64,000 nt of DNA from Anaerolineae bacterium (GCA_017303635.1 JAFLCG010000001.1:1-64000), one strand, 5' to 3'; numbered from the stretch's first letter, positions 15,076-23,948 are shown. A program made the numbers and translations. Notes: a model not told the origin generated them from the letters alone.

Positions 15076-16287
15076 ATGCGAAGAATGATGATCGCGCTGG
15101 TTGGGGCGGCGCTGCTGCTCGGTTTGGCGACTGTGCGGGCGCAGGGCGGCCCTCCTACTGTCGCGGGCTGTACGGTGTTCCCGGCGGATAACCTGTGGAA
15201 TACGCGGGTGGACAGCGCCCTGGTACATCCCAATTCGGCAGCCTATATCGCCAATATCAACGCTAACGGGGGACAGTCAGTCCACCCGGACTTCGGCGAA
15301 GACCCGAGCTATGGTATCCCCTGGGCAACGGTGCCCGGCTCGCAACCACTGGTGCCGGTTGATTTCTACTACCCGGATGAGAGTGACCCCGGCCCCTATC
15401 CCATTCCGCCAGATGCACCGGTTGAAGGGGGCGGTGACCGGCATGTGCTCATCATCGATCAGGATAACTGCATCCTGTATGAGATGTTCGATTCCACCTT
15501 CAATGGACCGCCGAGCAATTCGTGGAGCGCGGGTTCAGGGGCTGTCTTCGACCTCGGTTCCAATGCACTGCGGCCAGAAGGATGGACTTCGGCGGATGCT
15601 GCCGGTCTGCCGATCTTCCCCGGTCTAGCGCGGTGTGAAGAAGCCAACAGCGGCGTGATCAACCACGCGCTGCGCTTCACTGTGCGGCGGACGCAACGGG
15701 CTTATATTTACCCGGCGCGGCACTTCGCTTCCAGCCTGACCGATGCCAATTACCCGCCGATGGGGCTGCGCTTCCGCCTGAAGGCCGATTATCCGATTGA
15801 TGCCCTGCCGCTTCAGGCCAAAACGATTGCCACAGCTCTCAAGCAGTACGGCATGATCTTGGCGGATAACGGCTCAAATTGGTTCATCAGCGGGGAGACG
15901 AATCCCGGCTGCTGGGATGATGACCAGTTGAATACGCTGAAAGCGATTCCCGGGACGGCGTTTGAGGTGGTGGTCAACAGCGGGCTGGAACCAAGCAGTA
16001 CCAGCGCCGCGCCGACCCGAACCGTGTTCAATCTGGCTACGCCCACCCTGACCTGGCTGCCGGTGAGTGGAGCACAAGGCTATAACCTACAGATCAGTTC
16101 CAGCGCGACCTTTGCCAGCGGTATGACCCAGACTTACCTCATTCCCAGCGGAGAAAGCTGGACCGCAACCCCGGCACTGGTGCGCGGCATCTACTACTGG
16201 CGGACGTGTGCGCGCGATGCCGGCGGGGTATGCGGTGGTTGGAGCAGTACCGAAACCTTCGCGGTGATCGTGCCGACTGTGAGCTAG
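15076..16287 (+). CDS. Secreted protein with C-terminal Fn3-like domain
   Basis: 403 residues. A signal peptide (MRRMMIALVGAALLLGLATV, cleavage after RAQ) is followed by a domain of about 290 residues starting CTVFPADNLWNTRVDSALVHPNS. It contains HVLIIDQDNCILYEMFD and the segment GVINHALRFTV; this 'FPxxNxWN...' domain is found in secreted proteins of unknown function in several phyla. A linker and a C-terminal fibronectin-type-III-like module (about 310-400: TPTLTWLPVSGAQGYNLQIS...YYWRTCARD) follow. It is probably extracellular or cell-surface bound; a polysaccharide- or wall-binding role is only a guess. Confidence 0.75.
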   Translation: MRRMMIALVGAALLLGLATVRAQGGPPTVAGCTVFPADNLWNTRVDSALVHPNSAAYIANINANGGQSVHPDFGEDPSYGIPWATVPGSQPLVPVDFYYPDESDPGPYPIPPDAPVEGGGDRHVLIIDQDNCILYEMFDSTFNGPPSNSWSAGSGAVFDLGSNALRPEGWTSADAAGLPIFPGLARCEEANSGVINHALRFTVRRTQRAYIYPARHFASSLTDANYPPMGLRFRLKADYPIDALPLQAKTIATALKQYGMILADNGSNWFISGETNPGCWDDDQLNTLKAIPGTAFEVVVNSGLEPSSTSAAPTRTVFNLATPTLTWLPVSGAQGYNLQISSSATFASGMTQTYLIPSGESWTATPALVRGIYYWRTCARDAGGVCGGWSSTETFAVIVPTVS

Positions 16288-16318
16288 GCAGCAGGGATTC
16301 GACCGATGAATAAGCCAA

Positions 16319-16759
16319 TCAGACGGTCTTGCGCCGCCCGGATTTGAGGACATCCTGAACCGCGCGGATCAAACTGTGAGAAATCGCCGTCTTAATGACA
16401 TAGCGATCCGCACCCAGGGTGAGGGCTTCCCGAATTTTGTTCGGATCCGCGATGGCTGACAGGATGATGATCGGTACTGAGTCGAAAAAGTCCTTGGCCC
16501 GCATCTGCCGCAGCAGTTCAAGGCCGCTGACATCGGGCAACATCAGGTCGAGCAAGACCAGTTCGGGTAAAGGCTGGGTTCGTAATACGTTGACCGCGGA
16601 TTCGACATTAAAGCATTGAACCGTGTCGATACCCGCACGTCCGAGCATGACACGAACCAGGTTCTGCATCCCCTGTTCATCTTCGACGACCAACACATAT
16701 TTATGGGATTGGGAGGGGGATTCCTCGGCAGGGGTAGGAGGAATGACCTTAGGCTGCAT
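16319..16759 (-). CDS. Stand-alone response regulator (receiver domain)
   Basis: 146 residues. After a Pro-rich start (PKVIPPTPAEE), a receiver domain shows the acidic pair in VVEDEQGMQN, the phospho-acceptor Asp in LVLLDLMLPDVSG and the conserved Lys in YVIKT. There is no output domain, so it would act through a partner protein, as CheY-like or adaptor-type regulators do. The ATG at 16759 (AAAGGA 9 nt upstream) is preferred to GTG at 16765. No histidine kinase is adjacent; the nearest is at 48717. Confidence 0.88.
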   Translation of the reverse strand: MQPKVIPPTPAEESPSQSHKYVLVVEDEQGMQNLVRVMLGRAGIDTVQCFNVESAVNVLRTQPLPELVLLDLMLPDVSGLELLRQMRAKDFFDSVPIIILSAIADPNKIREALTLGADRYVIKTAISHSLIRAVQDVLKSGRRKTV

Positions 16760-16987
16760 GGTCACACATCCTTTGACATGAGCATGATGAATTCTCCATT
16801 GATATATACATAAGGTAGCAGGTTTTCGGGCGAATATACCTTAAGCTTCCTTAATGATCGTGCGCTAATGAGCATCGGGTTGTGGCCCTGTGCAGGGACG
16901 GTGGATAATCGTGGGTCAAACGCCCTGCATTCCAGACAGGGCGATGTTACAATACAGTTAGAACGGTTCCGGGCGGAGGAAAACAGG

Positions 16988-17920
16988 GTGTTCAAACGCA
17001 TACTTCCATTGATGGTATTGCTCTCGCTAACGCTGGCCGGGTGTTTCCAGCGGGCTGGCGATGCCTTCGAGCCAGCGCAATCGGTTGGGGTTCCTACCAG
17101 CGAGCAAAGCATCCCAACCAGTGACCCCGCCCTGGTCAATCCTACAACTGAGGTCGTCAACAGTGGCTCCACGCCGACAGATGCCGCGCTGCCCACTGAT
17201 CTCCCAACCATTGAAGTATTGCCGACCCAGGTGCCGCCTACTGATGTTCTGCCGCCTAATGTGACCGTGTTACCACCGGATACCCAGGTGGACATCACCA
17301 TCATCGCCCCGACCAATCCTAGCCCGGTTATCGTCCAACCGAGCGCGACGGCGATCCCGCCGACGTCCAGCGAATCCGGCACCACGCAACAAATCTTCCG
17401 CACCCCGGCTCCTCCACTCGGCCCGGTGACGATCACGCCGTTCATCGCGTCCGATTTGCAGGCGACCAATACCCCGTCCGGATTGATTACCCCGACGGCG
17501 TTCTCTATCGCCACCAGTGACCCGGATTCGGCGTGCAGCTATACCATCCAACGAGGTGATACCCTGTTCCGGATCGCGTTGGATAACGGCACGACTGTCG
17601 AAGCGATCCGGCAGGCCAACCCGCAAATCAGCGGCGACCTGATCCAACCCGGGGATATCCTCAACCTGCCGGATTGCGATCCAGGCAGCGGGCAGATTGC
17701 ACCGGCCCTCCCCACGGTGGTTCCCACCGTACAGCCCAACCTGCCGACGCCCGGCCCCGGCGGTGAAACGACTTATGAAATTCAATCCGGTGATACGCTG
17801 TTCAATATTGCGCGCCGCTTTGGGGTGACCGTAGATGCCATCGTGGCGGCCAACCAGATCAGTAACCCAGATCGGCTGCGGGTTGGGGATACTATCATCA
17901 TCCCGCCAGCCGCTCCGTAA
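16988..17920 (+). CDS. LysM-repeat lipoprotein
   Basis: 310 residues. Translation probably starts at GTG 16988, with GGAGG 7 nt upstream; it gives VFKRILPLMVLLSLTLAGC, a lipoprotein signal with lipobox LAGC. A Pro/Thr/Ser-rich low-complexity spacer of about 160 residues follows, then two LysM domains: CSYTIQRGDTLFRIALDNGTT... (about 185-230) and TYEIQSGDTLFNIARRFGVT... (about 262-306). LysM binds N-acetylglucosamine-containing glycans, so the protein should be membrane-anchored and contact peptidoglycan or another glycan. It is followed closely by a secreted SH3/PA14-like protein gene with the same direction. Confidence 0.88.
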   Translation: MFKRILPLMVLLSLTLAGCFQRAGDAFEPAQSVGVPTSEQSIPTSDPALVNPTTEVVNSGSTPTDAALPTDLPTIEVLPTQVPPTDVLPPNVTVLPPDTQVDITIIAPTNPSPVIVQPSATAIPPTSSESGTTQQIFRTPAPPLGPVTITPFIASDLQATNTPSGLITPTAFSIATSDPDSACSYTIQRGDTLFRIALDNGTTVEAIRQANPQISGDLIQPGDILNLPDCDPGSGQIAPALPTVVPTVQPNLPTPGPGGETTYEIQSGDTLFNIARRFGVTVDAIVAANQISNPDRLRVGDTIIIPPAAP

Positions 17921-17977
17921 GTGTGAGTCCGGGTGGTGCCTGTAAGCACCACCCCAGTCCGTTGGAGGAAAGCGATT

Positions 17978-19393
17978 ATGTTGCGACGATTCGTGCTTGT
18001 TGTCTTCGCCATGATGGCACTGATCAGTGCCCTGCCCGCGGCGGCACAGGGGGCCATCTGGAACAGCCAGTTCTACAATAATCCCAGCCTTTCCGGTCAA
18101 CCGGCGGCTACCCGCCAGGATGCGGCGCTGGGCTTCAACTGGGGCACGGGTTCACCGAACCCTGGTATCAATACGCAGAACTGGAGCGCCCGCTTCGCCA
18201 GTGACCCGGTGCTTGGCCCGGGCACCTACCGTTTCTTCGTGCTGGCAGATGATAACGTCAAGCTGTTCGTCAATTTCCCCTTCCAGCCGCAGATCGACAG
18301 CTTTGCCAGCGGCGTGGTGGGGCAGGTGCTCACCGCCGATGTGGTCATCCCTGGCGGCGTAACTCATGTGCAGGTCGATTACCGGCAGATCACTGGCGAA
18401 AGCTTCCTGTACGTGACGTGGGCGAATCTGGCGGACAACCCAAATCCGCAGCCGAACTTCCCCATCGCGCAGGCGGCTTTTACGCCGGTCAATAACGCCC
18501 CCTGGACGGCTCAGTACTATGCCAATAGCAACCTGATCGAACCGCCTGCCGGGATCATCGGCGTGAGTGGCCCCTCCGGGGATTGGGGCGCGGGTGCGCC
18601 GCTGCCCAGCCTGCCGATTGATAACTTCAGCGCTCGGTTCACCAGCGTACAAACGCTAGAGGCCGGGACTTATGTGGTGACGGTACGGGCTGATGACGGT
18701 GTCCGCGTGTATGTGAACGGGGTGCTGGTCATCAATCAGTGGGGTGGGGCGACCGGCCAAACCTATACGGCGTCGGTCAACCTGGGTGGTGGAGCCAATA
18801 ACTTTGTGGTGGAATACTTCGAGGCGGGCGGCAGCGCCTTCCTGCAGTACTCCCTCAATCGGCAGGGCACCAGCGGGATCGTCAATCCGGTACCGGCTGG
18901 CGTGAACACAGGTGTAAACGCGACTGTCAACGCATTCCGCCTGAATGTGCGGTCACAACCAAACCCCAACGCCAGCATTCTGACCAAGATCAACCGGAAT
19001 GAGAGCTACCCCATCGTGGGAGCGAATGGTGACCGGACGTGGTATCAGATCAACGTCAACGGGACGGTTGGGTGGGTCTTTGCCCGCTTCGTCAATGTGG
19101 GTGGGAATGCTGGTAATGTGCCGACGACCAGCAGCCAGCAGACTTTCGCCGCGCCTGCCACGACGGGTCTGGTGGTCACGGCGCTGGATCAGGTGAATAT
19201 CCGCAGTGGGCCGAACCGCACCGCCGCTATTGTGGGCAAGCTGCCGATCAACAATCAGGCGCAGGTGGTCGGGCGGAACAGCGACAGTTCGTGGTGGCAG
19301 ATCAGCTATCAGGGGATTAGTGGTTGGGTGAGCGCCCGCTTCGCCCAGCTACAGGCCGATGCACGACTCGATCAAATTCCGGTGACGGGATAG
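17978..19393 (+). CDS. Secreted protein: two PA14-like and two SH3 domains
   Basis: 471 residues. The ATG at 17978 has GGAGGAAA upstream and starts a signal peptide (MLRRFVLVVFAMMALISALP, then AAAQG). Two PA14-like modules follow (WNSQFYNNPSLSGQP..., and WTAQYYANSNLIEPP... with VRADDGVRVYVNGVLVINQW). Two bacterial SH3 modules close the protein (LNVRSQPNPNASILTKI...WYQINVNGTVGWVFARF and VNIRSGPNRTAAIVGKL...WWQISYQGISGWVSARF). PA14 domains bind glycans and SH3b domains bind wall peptides, so an extracellular, wall-attached role is likely. Upstream lies the LysM lipoprotein, possibly a functional partner. Confidence 0.88.
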   Translation: MLRRFVLVVFAMMALISALPAAAQGAIWNSQFYNNPSLSGQPAATRQDAALGFNWGTGSPNPGINTQNWSARFASDPVLGPGTYRFFVLADDNVKLFVNFPFQPQIDSFASGVVGQVLTADVVIPGGVTHVQVDYRQITGESFLYVTWANLADNPNPQPNFPIAQAAFTPVNNAPWTAQYYANSNLIEPPAGIIGVSGPSGDWGAGAPLPSLPIDNFSARFTSVQTLEAGTYVVTVRADDGVRVYVNGVLVINQWGGATGQTYTASVNLGGGANNFVVEYFEAGGSAFLQYSLNRQGTSGIVNPVPAGVNTGVNATVNAFRLNVRSQPNPNASILTKINRNESYPIVGANGDRTWYQINVNGTVGWVFARFVNVGGNAGNVPTTSSQQTFAAPATTGLVVTALDQVNIRSGPNRTAAIVGKLPINNQAQVVGRNSDSSWWQISYQGISGWVSARFAQLQADARLDQIPVTG

Positions 19394-19418
19394 CGGATAG
19401 TCGATCGCCAGGTATCAA

Positions 19419-19449
19419 AACGAGTGACTGCACTACACAGTCACTCGTT
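19419..19449. terminator. Hairpin terminator after the PA14/SH3 gene
   Basis: A perfect 12-bp inverted repeat AACGAGTGACTG / CAGTCACTCGTT with a 7-nt loop, 26 nt after the stop codon. The A-run on its left would give a T-run on the minus strand; on the plus strand only a weak CT-rich tail follows. Confidence 0.6.
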
Positions 19450-19549
19450 CTGCTCTCAAACAGCTCTTCACTTGTCTGAACCGAACACATGATCTATACT
19501 GAGCAGGTGAAGATATAATCGGTCAGGATGCGACACCGGAGGACGCCCC

Positions 19550-19819
19550 ATGTGCCGCAACATCAAGACACTTTACAATTTTGAGCCGCCGGTGAACGCG
19601 GATGAAATCCAGGCCGCCGCCCTCCAGTATGTGCGGAAGGTCAGCGGGTTCAACAAACCCTCCCAGACCAATGAAGCCGCTTTCAACAGTGCCGTCGAAG
19701 CCATCACTCTCATTACCCGCACGTTGCTCGACACCTTAGAAACCAACGCACCACCGAAGAATCGGGAAATCGAAGCGGCAAAAGCCCGCGCCCGTTCGGC
19801 CGAGCGTTTTGCCCGATAA
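19550..19819 (+). CDS. DUF2277 family protein
   Basis: 89 residues, the standard length of DUF2277. The conserved start MCRNIKTLYNFEPPVNADEI and the VRKVSGFNKPS segment are present, followed by a helix with LITRTLLDTLETNAPP and a basic end. Members are small cytosolic proteins of unknown function common in Actinobacteria, Chloroflexota and cyanobacteria. GGAGGA precedes the ATG and TATAAT lies at 19515-19520. It begins the series of small cytosolic genes that extends to 25653; the AraC gene follows after 24 nt. Confidence 0.85.
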   Translation: MCRNIKTLYNFEPPVNADEIQAAALQYVRKVSGFNKPSQTNEAAFNSAVEAITLITRTLLDTLETNAPPKNREIEAAKARARSAERFAR

Positions 19820-19843
19820 GTTATACACATTCAGGGGATTGAT

Positions 19844-20692
19844 GTGGACTTAATTTGGGACGAGCGCGCCGCCGAATCGCCATGGATTGAACGAATCTGG
19901 TACAGCCGCAGCACGGAAGCGGGCGAATTTCGCTCGGTCGCCGGGTCGCGGTCAGAAATCGTCATCACACGCTATCAGGGAGAAACAACGCTCACACTCC
20001 GCGGGCCGGAGACTAAGTCGTCGGAAGCATGGTGCCCACCGGATGCTGAATTCCTGGGCATTCAGTTCAGACCAGGGACGTTCATGCCGGATTTCCCGGC
20101 CTCGACCCTGCTGGATCGCAACGACATCAATCTGCCTGCTGCCGGGAGCAACCGCTTCTGGCTTAAAGGGTCAGCCTGGGAATACCCAACGATGGAGACA
20201 GTCGATACGTTTGTCGACCGTCTGCTGCGGGAGGAACTCCTGGTGCATGATTCGCTGGTGGAAAGTATCCTGTGCCAACAACCGCTGGAGATTTCCCTGC
20301 GGACGGCCCAGCGCCGCTTTCTGCGGGCGACCGGACTCACCCATAACACCCTGTTCCAAATTGAACGCGCCCGGCAAGCAACCCTCTTCCTGAAAGACGG
20401 TCACTCGATCCTGGATACCGCAACCCAATTGGGCTACTTTGACCAGCCCCATCTGAACCGTTCACTCAAGCAATACATCGGGCTGACTCCCACCCAAATT
20501 CAGGATGCGCACCGCACGGAACGACTGTCGTTTTTGTACAAGACCCTCACCAGCGACTGGCATATGCTAACCATATCCGAGTTACAACAGGGGGATGGAT
20601 TGTATGAACAAGATCGTCGTATCCGAGTTCATGTCGCTGGACGGCGTGATCGAAGCACCGGAGACGTGGCACTTCCCGTACATTACGGATGA
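19844..20692 (+). CDS. AraC-family transcriptional regulator
   Basis: 282 residues from GTG 19844 (AGGGGA upstream). The N-terminal part begins LIWDERAAESPWIERIWYSRS, a sensor domain seen in AraC regulators of this subgroup. The C-terminal AraC double helix-turn-helix is at about 150-230, ending SILDTATQLGYFDQPHLNRSLKQYIGLTP. Homologues usually end near LSFLYKT. Here the frame continues for about 48 residues, 89 nt into the next gene in another frame, so the original stop may have been lost. It probably regulates the neighbouring reductase or itself; the effector is unknown. Confidence 0.85.
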   Translation: MDLIWDERAAESPWIERIWYSRSTEAGEFRSVAGSRSEIVITRYQGETTLTLRGPETKSSEAWCPPDAEFLGIQFRPGTFMPDFPASTLLDRNDINLPAAGSNRFWLKGSAWEYPTMETVDTFVDRLLREELLVHDSLVESILCQQPLEISLRTAQRRFLRATGLTHNTLFQIERARQATLFLKDGHSILDTATQLGYFDQPHLNRSLKQYIGLTPTQIQDAHRTERLSFLYKTLTSDWHMLTISELQQGDGLYEQDRRIRVHVAGRRDRSTGDVALPVHYG

Positions 20693-21152
20693 TATGCAGG
20701 AGTCGGTCAACGCGCAGATTCATGCTTCGACCGCCTTCCTGTATGGGCGGATCACCTACGAAGCCTTTGCATCTTTCTGGCCGTCCCAGACTCAGAATGA
20801 GTTCGGTATTGCGGATCAGATCAACCGCCTGCCCAAGTACGTGGTATCTACCAGCCTGCAACGGGCGGACTGGCAGCACACCACTATCATCCGTGACCAC
20901 ATCATGGAGTCGATCGCTGACCTCAAACAGCAGGGCGATGGGGTCATCGGGCTGACCGGCAGCGCGACCCTGGTGCAAGGGCTGACGAAAGCGGGACTGA
21001 TTGATGAATACCGACTGTGGGTTCATCCGATTGTGGTGGGCAAAGGCAAGCGCCTTTTCGCAGACGGCATGGATGCCGGGTTGAAGCTCGGTTCAACGCA
21101 GACTTTCGCTGGCGGCGTTGTTGAGATGGTTTATCACCCAGCTACCACCTAA
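20604..21152 (+). CDS. Dihydrofolate-reductase-like (RibD C-terminal) protein
   Basis: 182 residues from ATG 20604, with GGGGGA 8-13 nt upstream. The RibD-C/DHFR-like fold shows KIVVSEFMSLDGVIEAPETW, the FLYGRITYEAFASFWP segment, KYVVSTSLQRADW and, at the end, GSATLVQGLTKAGLIDEYRLWVHPIVVGKGKRLF. Proteins of this type are NADPH-dependent reductases of unknown natural substrate and are widespread in soil bacteria. They often follow an AraC regulator, as here. The two genes overlap by 89 nt, which is more than usual and reflects the extended AraC frame. Confidence 0.88.
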   Translation: MNKIVVSEFMSLDGVIEAPETWHFPYITDDMQESVNAQIHASTAFLYGRITYEAFASFWPSQTQNEFGIADQINRLPKYVVSTSLQRADWQHTTIIRDHIMESIADLKQQGDGVIGLTGSATLVQGLTKAGLIDEYRLWVHPIVVGKGKRLFADGMDAGLKLGSTQTFAGGVVEMVYHPATT

Positions 21153-21177
21153 CCATACCTAAGAAAGATACCTGAAT

Positions 21178-21960
21178 ATGTACAGCGTGACTTCAAAAGA
21201 TAGCACTGTCATCACTTATGATCTGCTGGGGAGCGGACAAGCGGTTGTCCTGGTCAGCGGTGGCTCGGTGGATAAATCCTCCAATGCCAGCCTGGCTGAC
21301 CAACTGGCTCCTCATTTCCGGGTCTATAACTATGATCGGCGGGGGCGCGGAGCAAGCGGGGATACCCAACCCTATGCGGTCGAGCGCGAAGTTGAGGATA
21401 TTGAAGCGGTGATTGATGCAAGTGGAGGCTCCGCCTGCCTCTACGGATCATCTTCCGGGGCGGCGCTGGCACTGGAAGCCGCCCGTTTGCTACCCGGAAA
21501 GGTCAGGAAGCTGGCGCTGTGGGAGCCGCCTTACAGCCCGGATGCAAACAGCCGCCGTCCGCCGCTGGATGCGGCCCAGACGTTCCATGATCTGGTGGCA
21601 GCCGGGAAGCGCGGCGAGGCTGCTGAGTATTTTATGGCGCAGGTCGTCGGGATGCCTGCCGACTTCGTGGCGTTCGCCCGGTCACAACCGTGGTGGGCAG
21701 GGCAAGAAGCCATCGCTCATACGCTGGAATATGATGCCCGCATTATGGGTGATTACCTGATCCCTGCCGAGCGAGCCGCCTCGGTGCAAACGCCGACGGT
21801 GGTCATCGCTGGCGGTGCGGACTTCGCCTTCATGACCAAGACTGCGCAGGTTCTGGCAGGGGTGATGCCGCACGCCCGCGCACACATTCTGGAAGGCCAA
21901 TCACACAATGTCCAACCAGAAGTGCTGGCACCCGTGCTCATTGAGTTTTTTGTGAGCTGA
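21178..21960 (+). CDS. Alpha/beta hydrolase
   Basis: 260 residues. The fold is complete: oxyanion region LVSGGSVDKSS, RRGRGASGDTQPY, nucleophile Ser in YGSSSGAALALEAA (near residue 101), an acid in VVIAGGADFAFM, and His in EGQSHNV. The nucleophile context (GSSSG) is that of common esterase-like hydrolases with no assigned substrate. A cupin gene starts only 2 nt after the stop, so these two and the following DUF1905 gene form a tight operon. Confidence 0.88.
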   Translation: MYSVTSKDSTVITYDLLGSGQAVVLVSGGSVDKSSNASLADQLAPHFRVYNYDRRGRGASGDTQPYAVEREVEDIEAVIDASGGSACLYGSSSGAALALEAARLLPGKVRKLALWEPPYSPDANSRRPPLDAAQTFHDLVAAGKRGEAAEYFMAQVVGMPADFVAFARSQPWWAGQEAIAHTLEYDARIMGDYLIPAERAASVQTPTVVIAGGADFAFMTKTAQVLAGVMPHARAHILEGQSHNVQPEVLAPVLIEFFVS

Positions 21961-21961
21961 C

Positions 21962-22306
21962 ATGATACAGATCATCGAGATTGCCAGCCTCAAGCCACTC
22001 AGCGGCGGTTCACCCCGGTTTGAGGGCTACCTCTACGGAGCGAAGACCTCATTCTTTGTGGTGAACAGTCCGAAGGGTCATGGGGCGGATAAACACCGTC
22101 ATCCCTATGAGGAAATCTTCGTCGTGCTGGGCGGCGATATTGAAGTGATTGTCGATGGTGAGCTCCAGCGCATCGAGCCAGGGCACATTGTCATCATCCC
22201 GCCCAACACCTGGCACGAGTTCAAGAATCGGGCGGAACAACCGGCTTTGATGGTCAATATACACGCTGCACAGACCATGATTCAGGAAGATTGGAATCCG
22301 TCATGA
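21962..22306 (+). CDS. Cupin-domain protein
   Basis: 114 residues forming one cupin barrel. Motif 1 is HRHPYEEIFVVLGGDIEV (metal ligands His, His, Glu) and motif 2 is EPGHIVIIPPNTWHEFKN with a late His. A divalent metal is therefore likely. Small single-domain cupins act as isomerases, dioxygenases or ligand sensors; nothing indicates which. The gene begins 2 nt after the hydrolase and its stop overlaps the next ATG (ATGA), indicating translational coupling. Confidence 0.88.
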   Translation: MIQIIEIASLKPLSGGSPRFEGYLYGAKTSFFVVNSPKGHGADKHRHPYEEIFVVLGGDIEVIVDGELQRIEPGHIVIIPPNTWHEFKNRAEQPALMVNIHAAQTMIQEDWNPS

Positions 22307-22749
22307 AAACGACCTTTTCGACCACGCTCCAGCAAGCCGAGGGCATGAACGCCACCGGCATCCAGGTGCCGGATGAAGCGGTTGCGGCACTGGGCAAAGG
22401 GAAACGCCCGCCAGTCAAAGTCACTGTCAATGGCTATACCTATCGGAGCACAGTAGCCTCGATGGGTGGCGTCTTCATGATCGGTTTTGCCGCCGAGCAT
22501 CGGCAGGCTTCTGGCATTCAGGCCGGAGATACCATCGAGGTGACACTGGAACTGGATGAGGCACCGCGCACAGTCGAGCTCCCGGCAGATCTGGCGGCGG
22601 CACTAGAGTCCGCCGGAGTTCGCGCCGCCTTCGATGGTTCTGCCCCATCTAAACGTAAGGAATTCGTCCGGCAGGTCGAAGAAGCCAAAAGCGAAGAAAC
22701 CCGCCAACGACGCATCGCCAAAGTCGTCGCCGGATTGAGTGGAACATAG
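22303..22749 (+). CDS. DUF1905 / YdeI-OmdA-like protein
   Basis: 148 residues from ATG 22303, whose ATGA overlaps the cupin stop. The first half is a DUF1905 beta domain (FSTTLQQAEGMNATGIQVPDEAVAALGKGKRPPVKVTVNG...). The second half is the basic YdeI/OmdA-associated helix region (ALESAGVRAAFDGSAPSKRKEFVRQVEEAKSEETRQRRI). Proteins of this kind have been linked to bacteriocin or peptide protection in some bacteria, but the biochemistry is unknown. It is the last gene of the hydrolase-cupin operon. Confidence 0.85.
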   Translation: MKTTFSTTLQQAEGMNATGIQVPDEAVAALGKGKRPPVKVTVNGYTYRSTVASMGGVFMIGFAAEHRQASGIQAGDTIEVTLELDEAPRTVELPADLAAALESAGVRAAFDGSAPSKRKEFVRQVEEAKSEETRQRRIAKVVAGLSGT

Positions 22750-22882
22750 CCCACCCACCGTTAGCGTCTCACATCCGCTGTCCGCTCCGCACTCGGCGGA
22801 CGCGCGACGAGGAGAGGGAAGCGAACGAGTCGTCGAAGTACCAATTACTGGGACTAACTGGTAATTCATCAGGAGATCATGC

Positions 22883-23224
22883 ATGAACCCGCAAGTGACC
22901 GAATACATTGATGGGCTGGACGCGTGGCAGGCCGAAATCTGCACGCGCATCCGGCAGATTATCCAGCAGGCGATCCCGGATGTGGAAGAACGCATCCAGT
23001 ACAAGAAGCCACACTTTCTGAAAGGTGGCAAGTATGCCGGTGTCCTCGGCCCGGCCAAGGGTTGGGTGAGCTACACCATCTTCAACGCGCAGGATTTGAA
23101 GACGCCGGATGGCCTGTTTGAGTCTTCCGATACCGGCGACCGCAAGACCATCAAGATTAAGCCGGGGCAGGTGGTCGATTATGATCAACTGGCAGCGCTG
23201 ATCGCGCAGGCGGCGGGTGCGTAG
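22883..23224 (+). CDS. DUF1801 family protein
   Basis: 113 residues. The family signature WQAEICTRIRQIIQQAIPDVEERIQYKKPHF near residues 14-44, followed by a strand-rich end (GWVSYTIFNAQDLKTPDG), matches DUF1801 (YdhG-like). The function is unknown; the fold resembles iron-chaperone-like YdhG proteins. AGGAG lies 7 nt upstream. A GC-rich hairpin follows the stop at 23231. Confidence 0.85.
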   Translation: MNPQVTEYIDGLDAWQAEICTRIRQIIQQAIPDVEERIQYKKPHFLKGGKYAGVLGPAKGWVSYTIFNAQDLKTPDGLFESSDTGDRKTIKIKPGQVVDYDQLAALIAQAAGA

Positions 23225-23230
23225 AAAAAG

Positions 23231-23251
23231 GGGCGACCCAGCGGGTCGCCC
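23231..23251. repeat. Dispersed GC hairpin (GGGCGACC type)
   Basis: GGGCGACC / GGTCGCCC 8-bp stem, 7 nt after the DUF1801 stop. A longer relative is at 39079-39103. It may serve as a terminator although a T-run is missing. Confidence 0.55.
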
Positions 23252-23331
23252 GCTCAATCAGGACACAATCTGTCCGGTTTGGGAGCTACGCTGGGGAGGT
23301 TTAACCACCCTTCCAAAAAGGATACCCGCTC

Positions 23332-23856
23332 ATGATCCGCCCTCCGCACGCCGATGAACACGCACCTTACTACGGTCAGTATATTGCCCAGGTGCCAACC
23401 GACCGGGATTTCTTTGAGCTGATGGCGGCTCAACCCGGTGACCTCAATACCTTGCTCCAGCGAGTGACGGAAGCGCAGGCCAGCGAGTCGCCTGCCCCCG
23501 GCGAGTGGAGCATCAAGGAAGTGCTGGGTCACATCAACGACACTGAGCGGGTCTTTGCTTACCGCGCTTTGCGATTTGCGCGGGGTGACAGCACGCCTAT
23601 TCCCGGCTATGACCATGAGTTATTCATGGCCGGGACAGACTTCAACCGCCGCAGCCTGCGTGATTTGCTGGATGAATTTGAGGCCCAGCGGGGGGCCAAC
23701 CTGATTTGCTTCCGCGCCCTGACCGCTGACGAGATCGACCGGCGCGGCACTGCCAGCAATAACCCCTTTAGTGTCCGCGCCCTGCTGTATGTGCTGGTCG
23801 GGCATGCCATTCATCACAGTGCCAGTTTGCGGGATGTGTACAAGGTTGGCGGATAA
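23332..23856 (+). CDS. DinB-like four-helix protein, copy 1
   Basis: 174 residues of the DinB/YfiT metalloprotein superfamily: GEWSIKEVLGHINDTERVFAYRALRFARGD gives the first metal histidine, and the C-terminal LYVLVGHAIHHSASLRDVY gives the HxxxH pair. Such proteins act as thiol-dependent transferases or hydrolases in some bacteria. The product is about two-thirds identical to the next DinB gene (24025-24549), with the same length and the same EWSIKEVLGHINDTERVFAYRALR segment, so this is a tandem duplication. AAAAAGGA precedes the ATG. Confidence 0.9.
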   Translation: MIRPPHADEHAPYYGQYIAQVPTDRDFFELMAAQPGDLNTLLQRVTEAQASESPAPGEWSIKEVLGHINDTERVFAYRALRFARGDSTPIPGYDHELFMAGTDFNRRSLRDLLDEFEAQRGANLICFRALTADEIDRRGTASNNPFSVRALLYVLVGHAIHHSASLRDVYKVGG

Positions 23857-23873
23857 ACGGTATGATGGGGTAG

Positions 23874-23948
23874 CCCTCACCCCCAACCCGCCTTCGGCGT
23901 CCCAAATTCGCCGTTCGCCGAAGACGGCGCGGCGGGGAGAGGGGAGTC
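23874..23948. repeat. Dispersed CCCTCACCCCC...GAGAGGGGAGTC repeat
   Basis: Begins CCCTCACCCCCAACCCGCCT, holds a GCCGAAGACGGC-type palindrome, and ends GGGGAGAGGGGAGTC. A second copy with different interior is at 39800-39862. It separates the duplicated DinB genes. Such units are common intergenic repeats in bacterial genomes. Confidence 0.7.

Noticed and set aside
16290-16320. Possible tRNA 3' end (GGATTCGACC)
   Set aside because: No cloverleaf pairing or CCA context; only a chance match.
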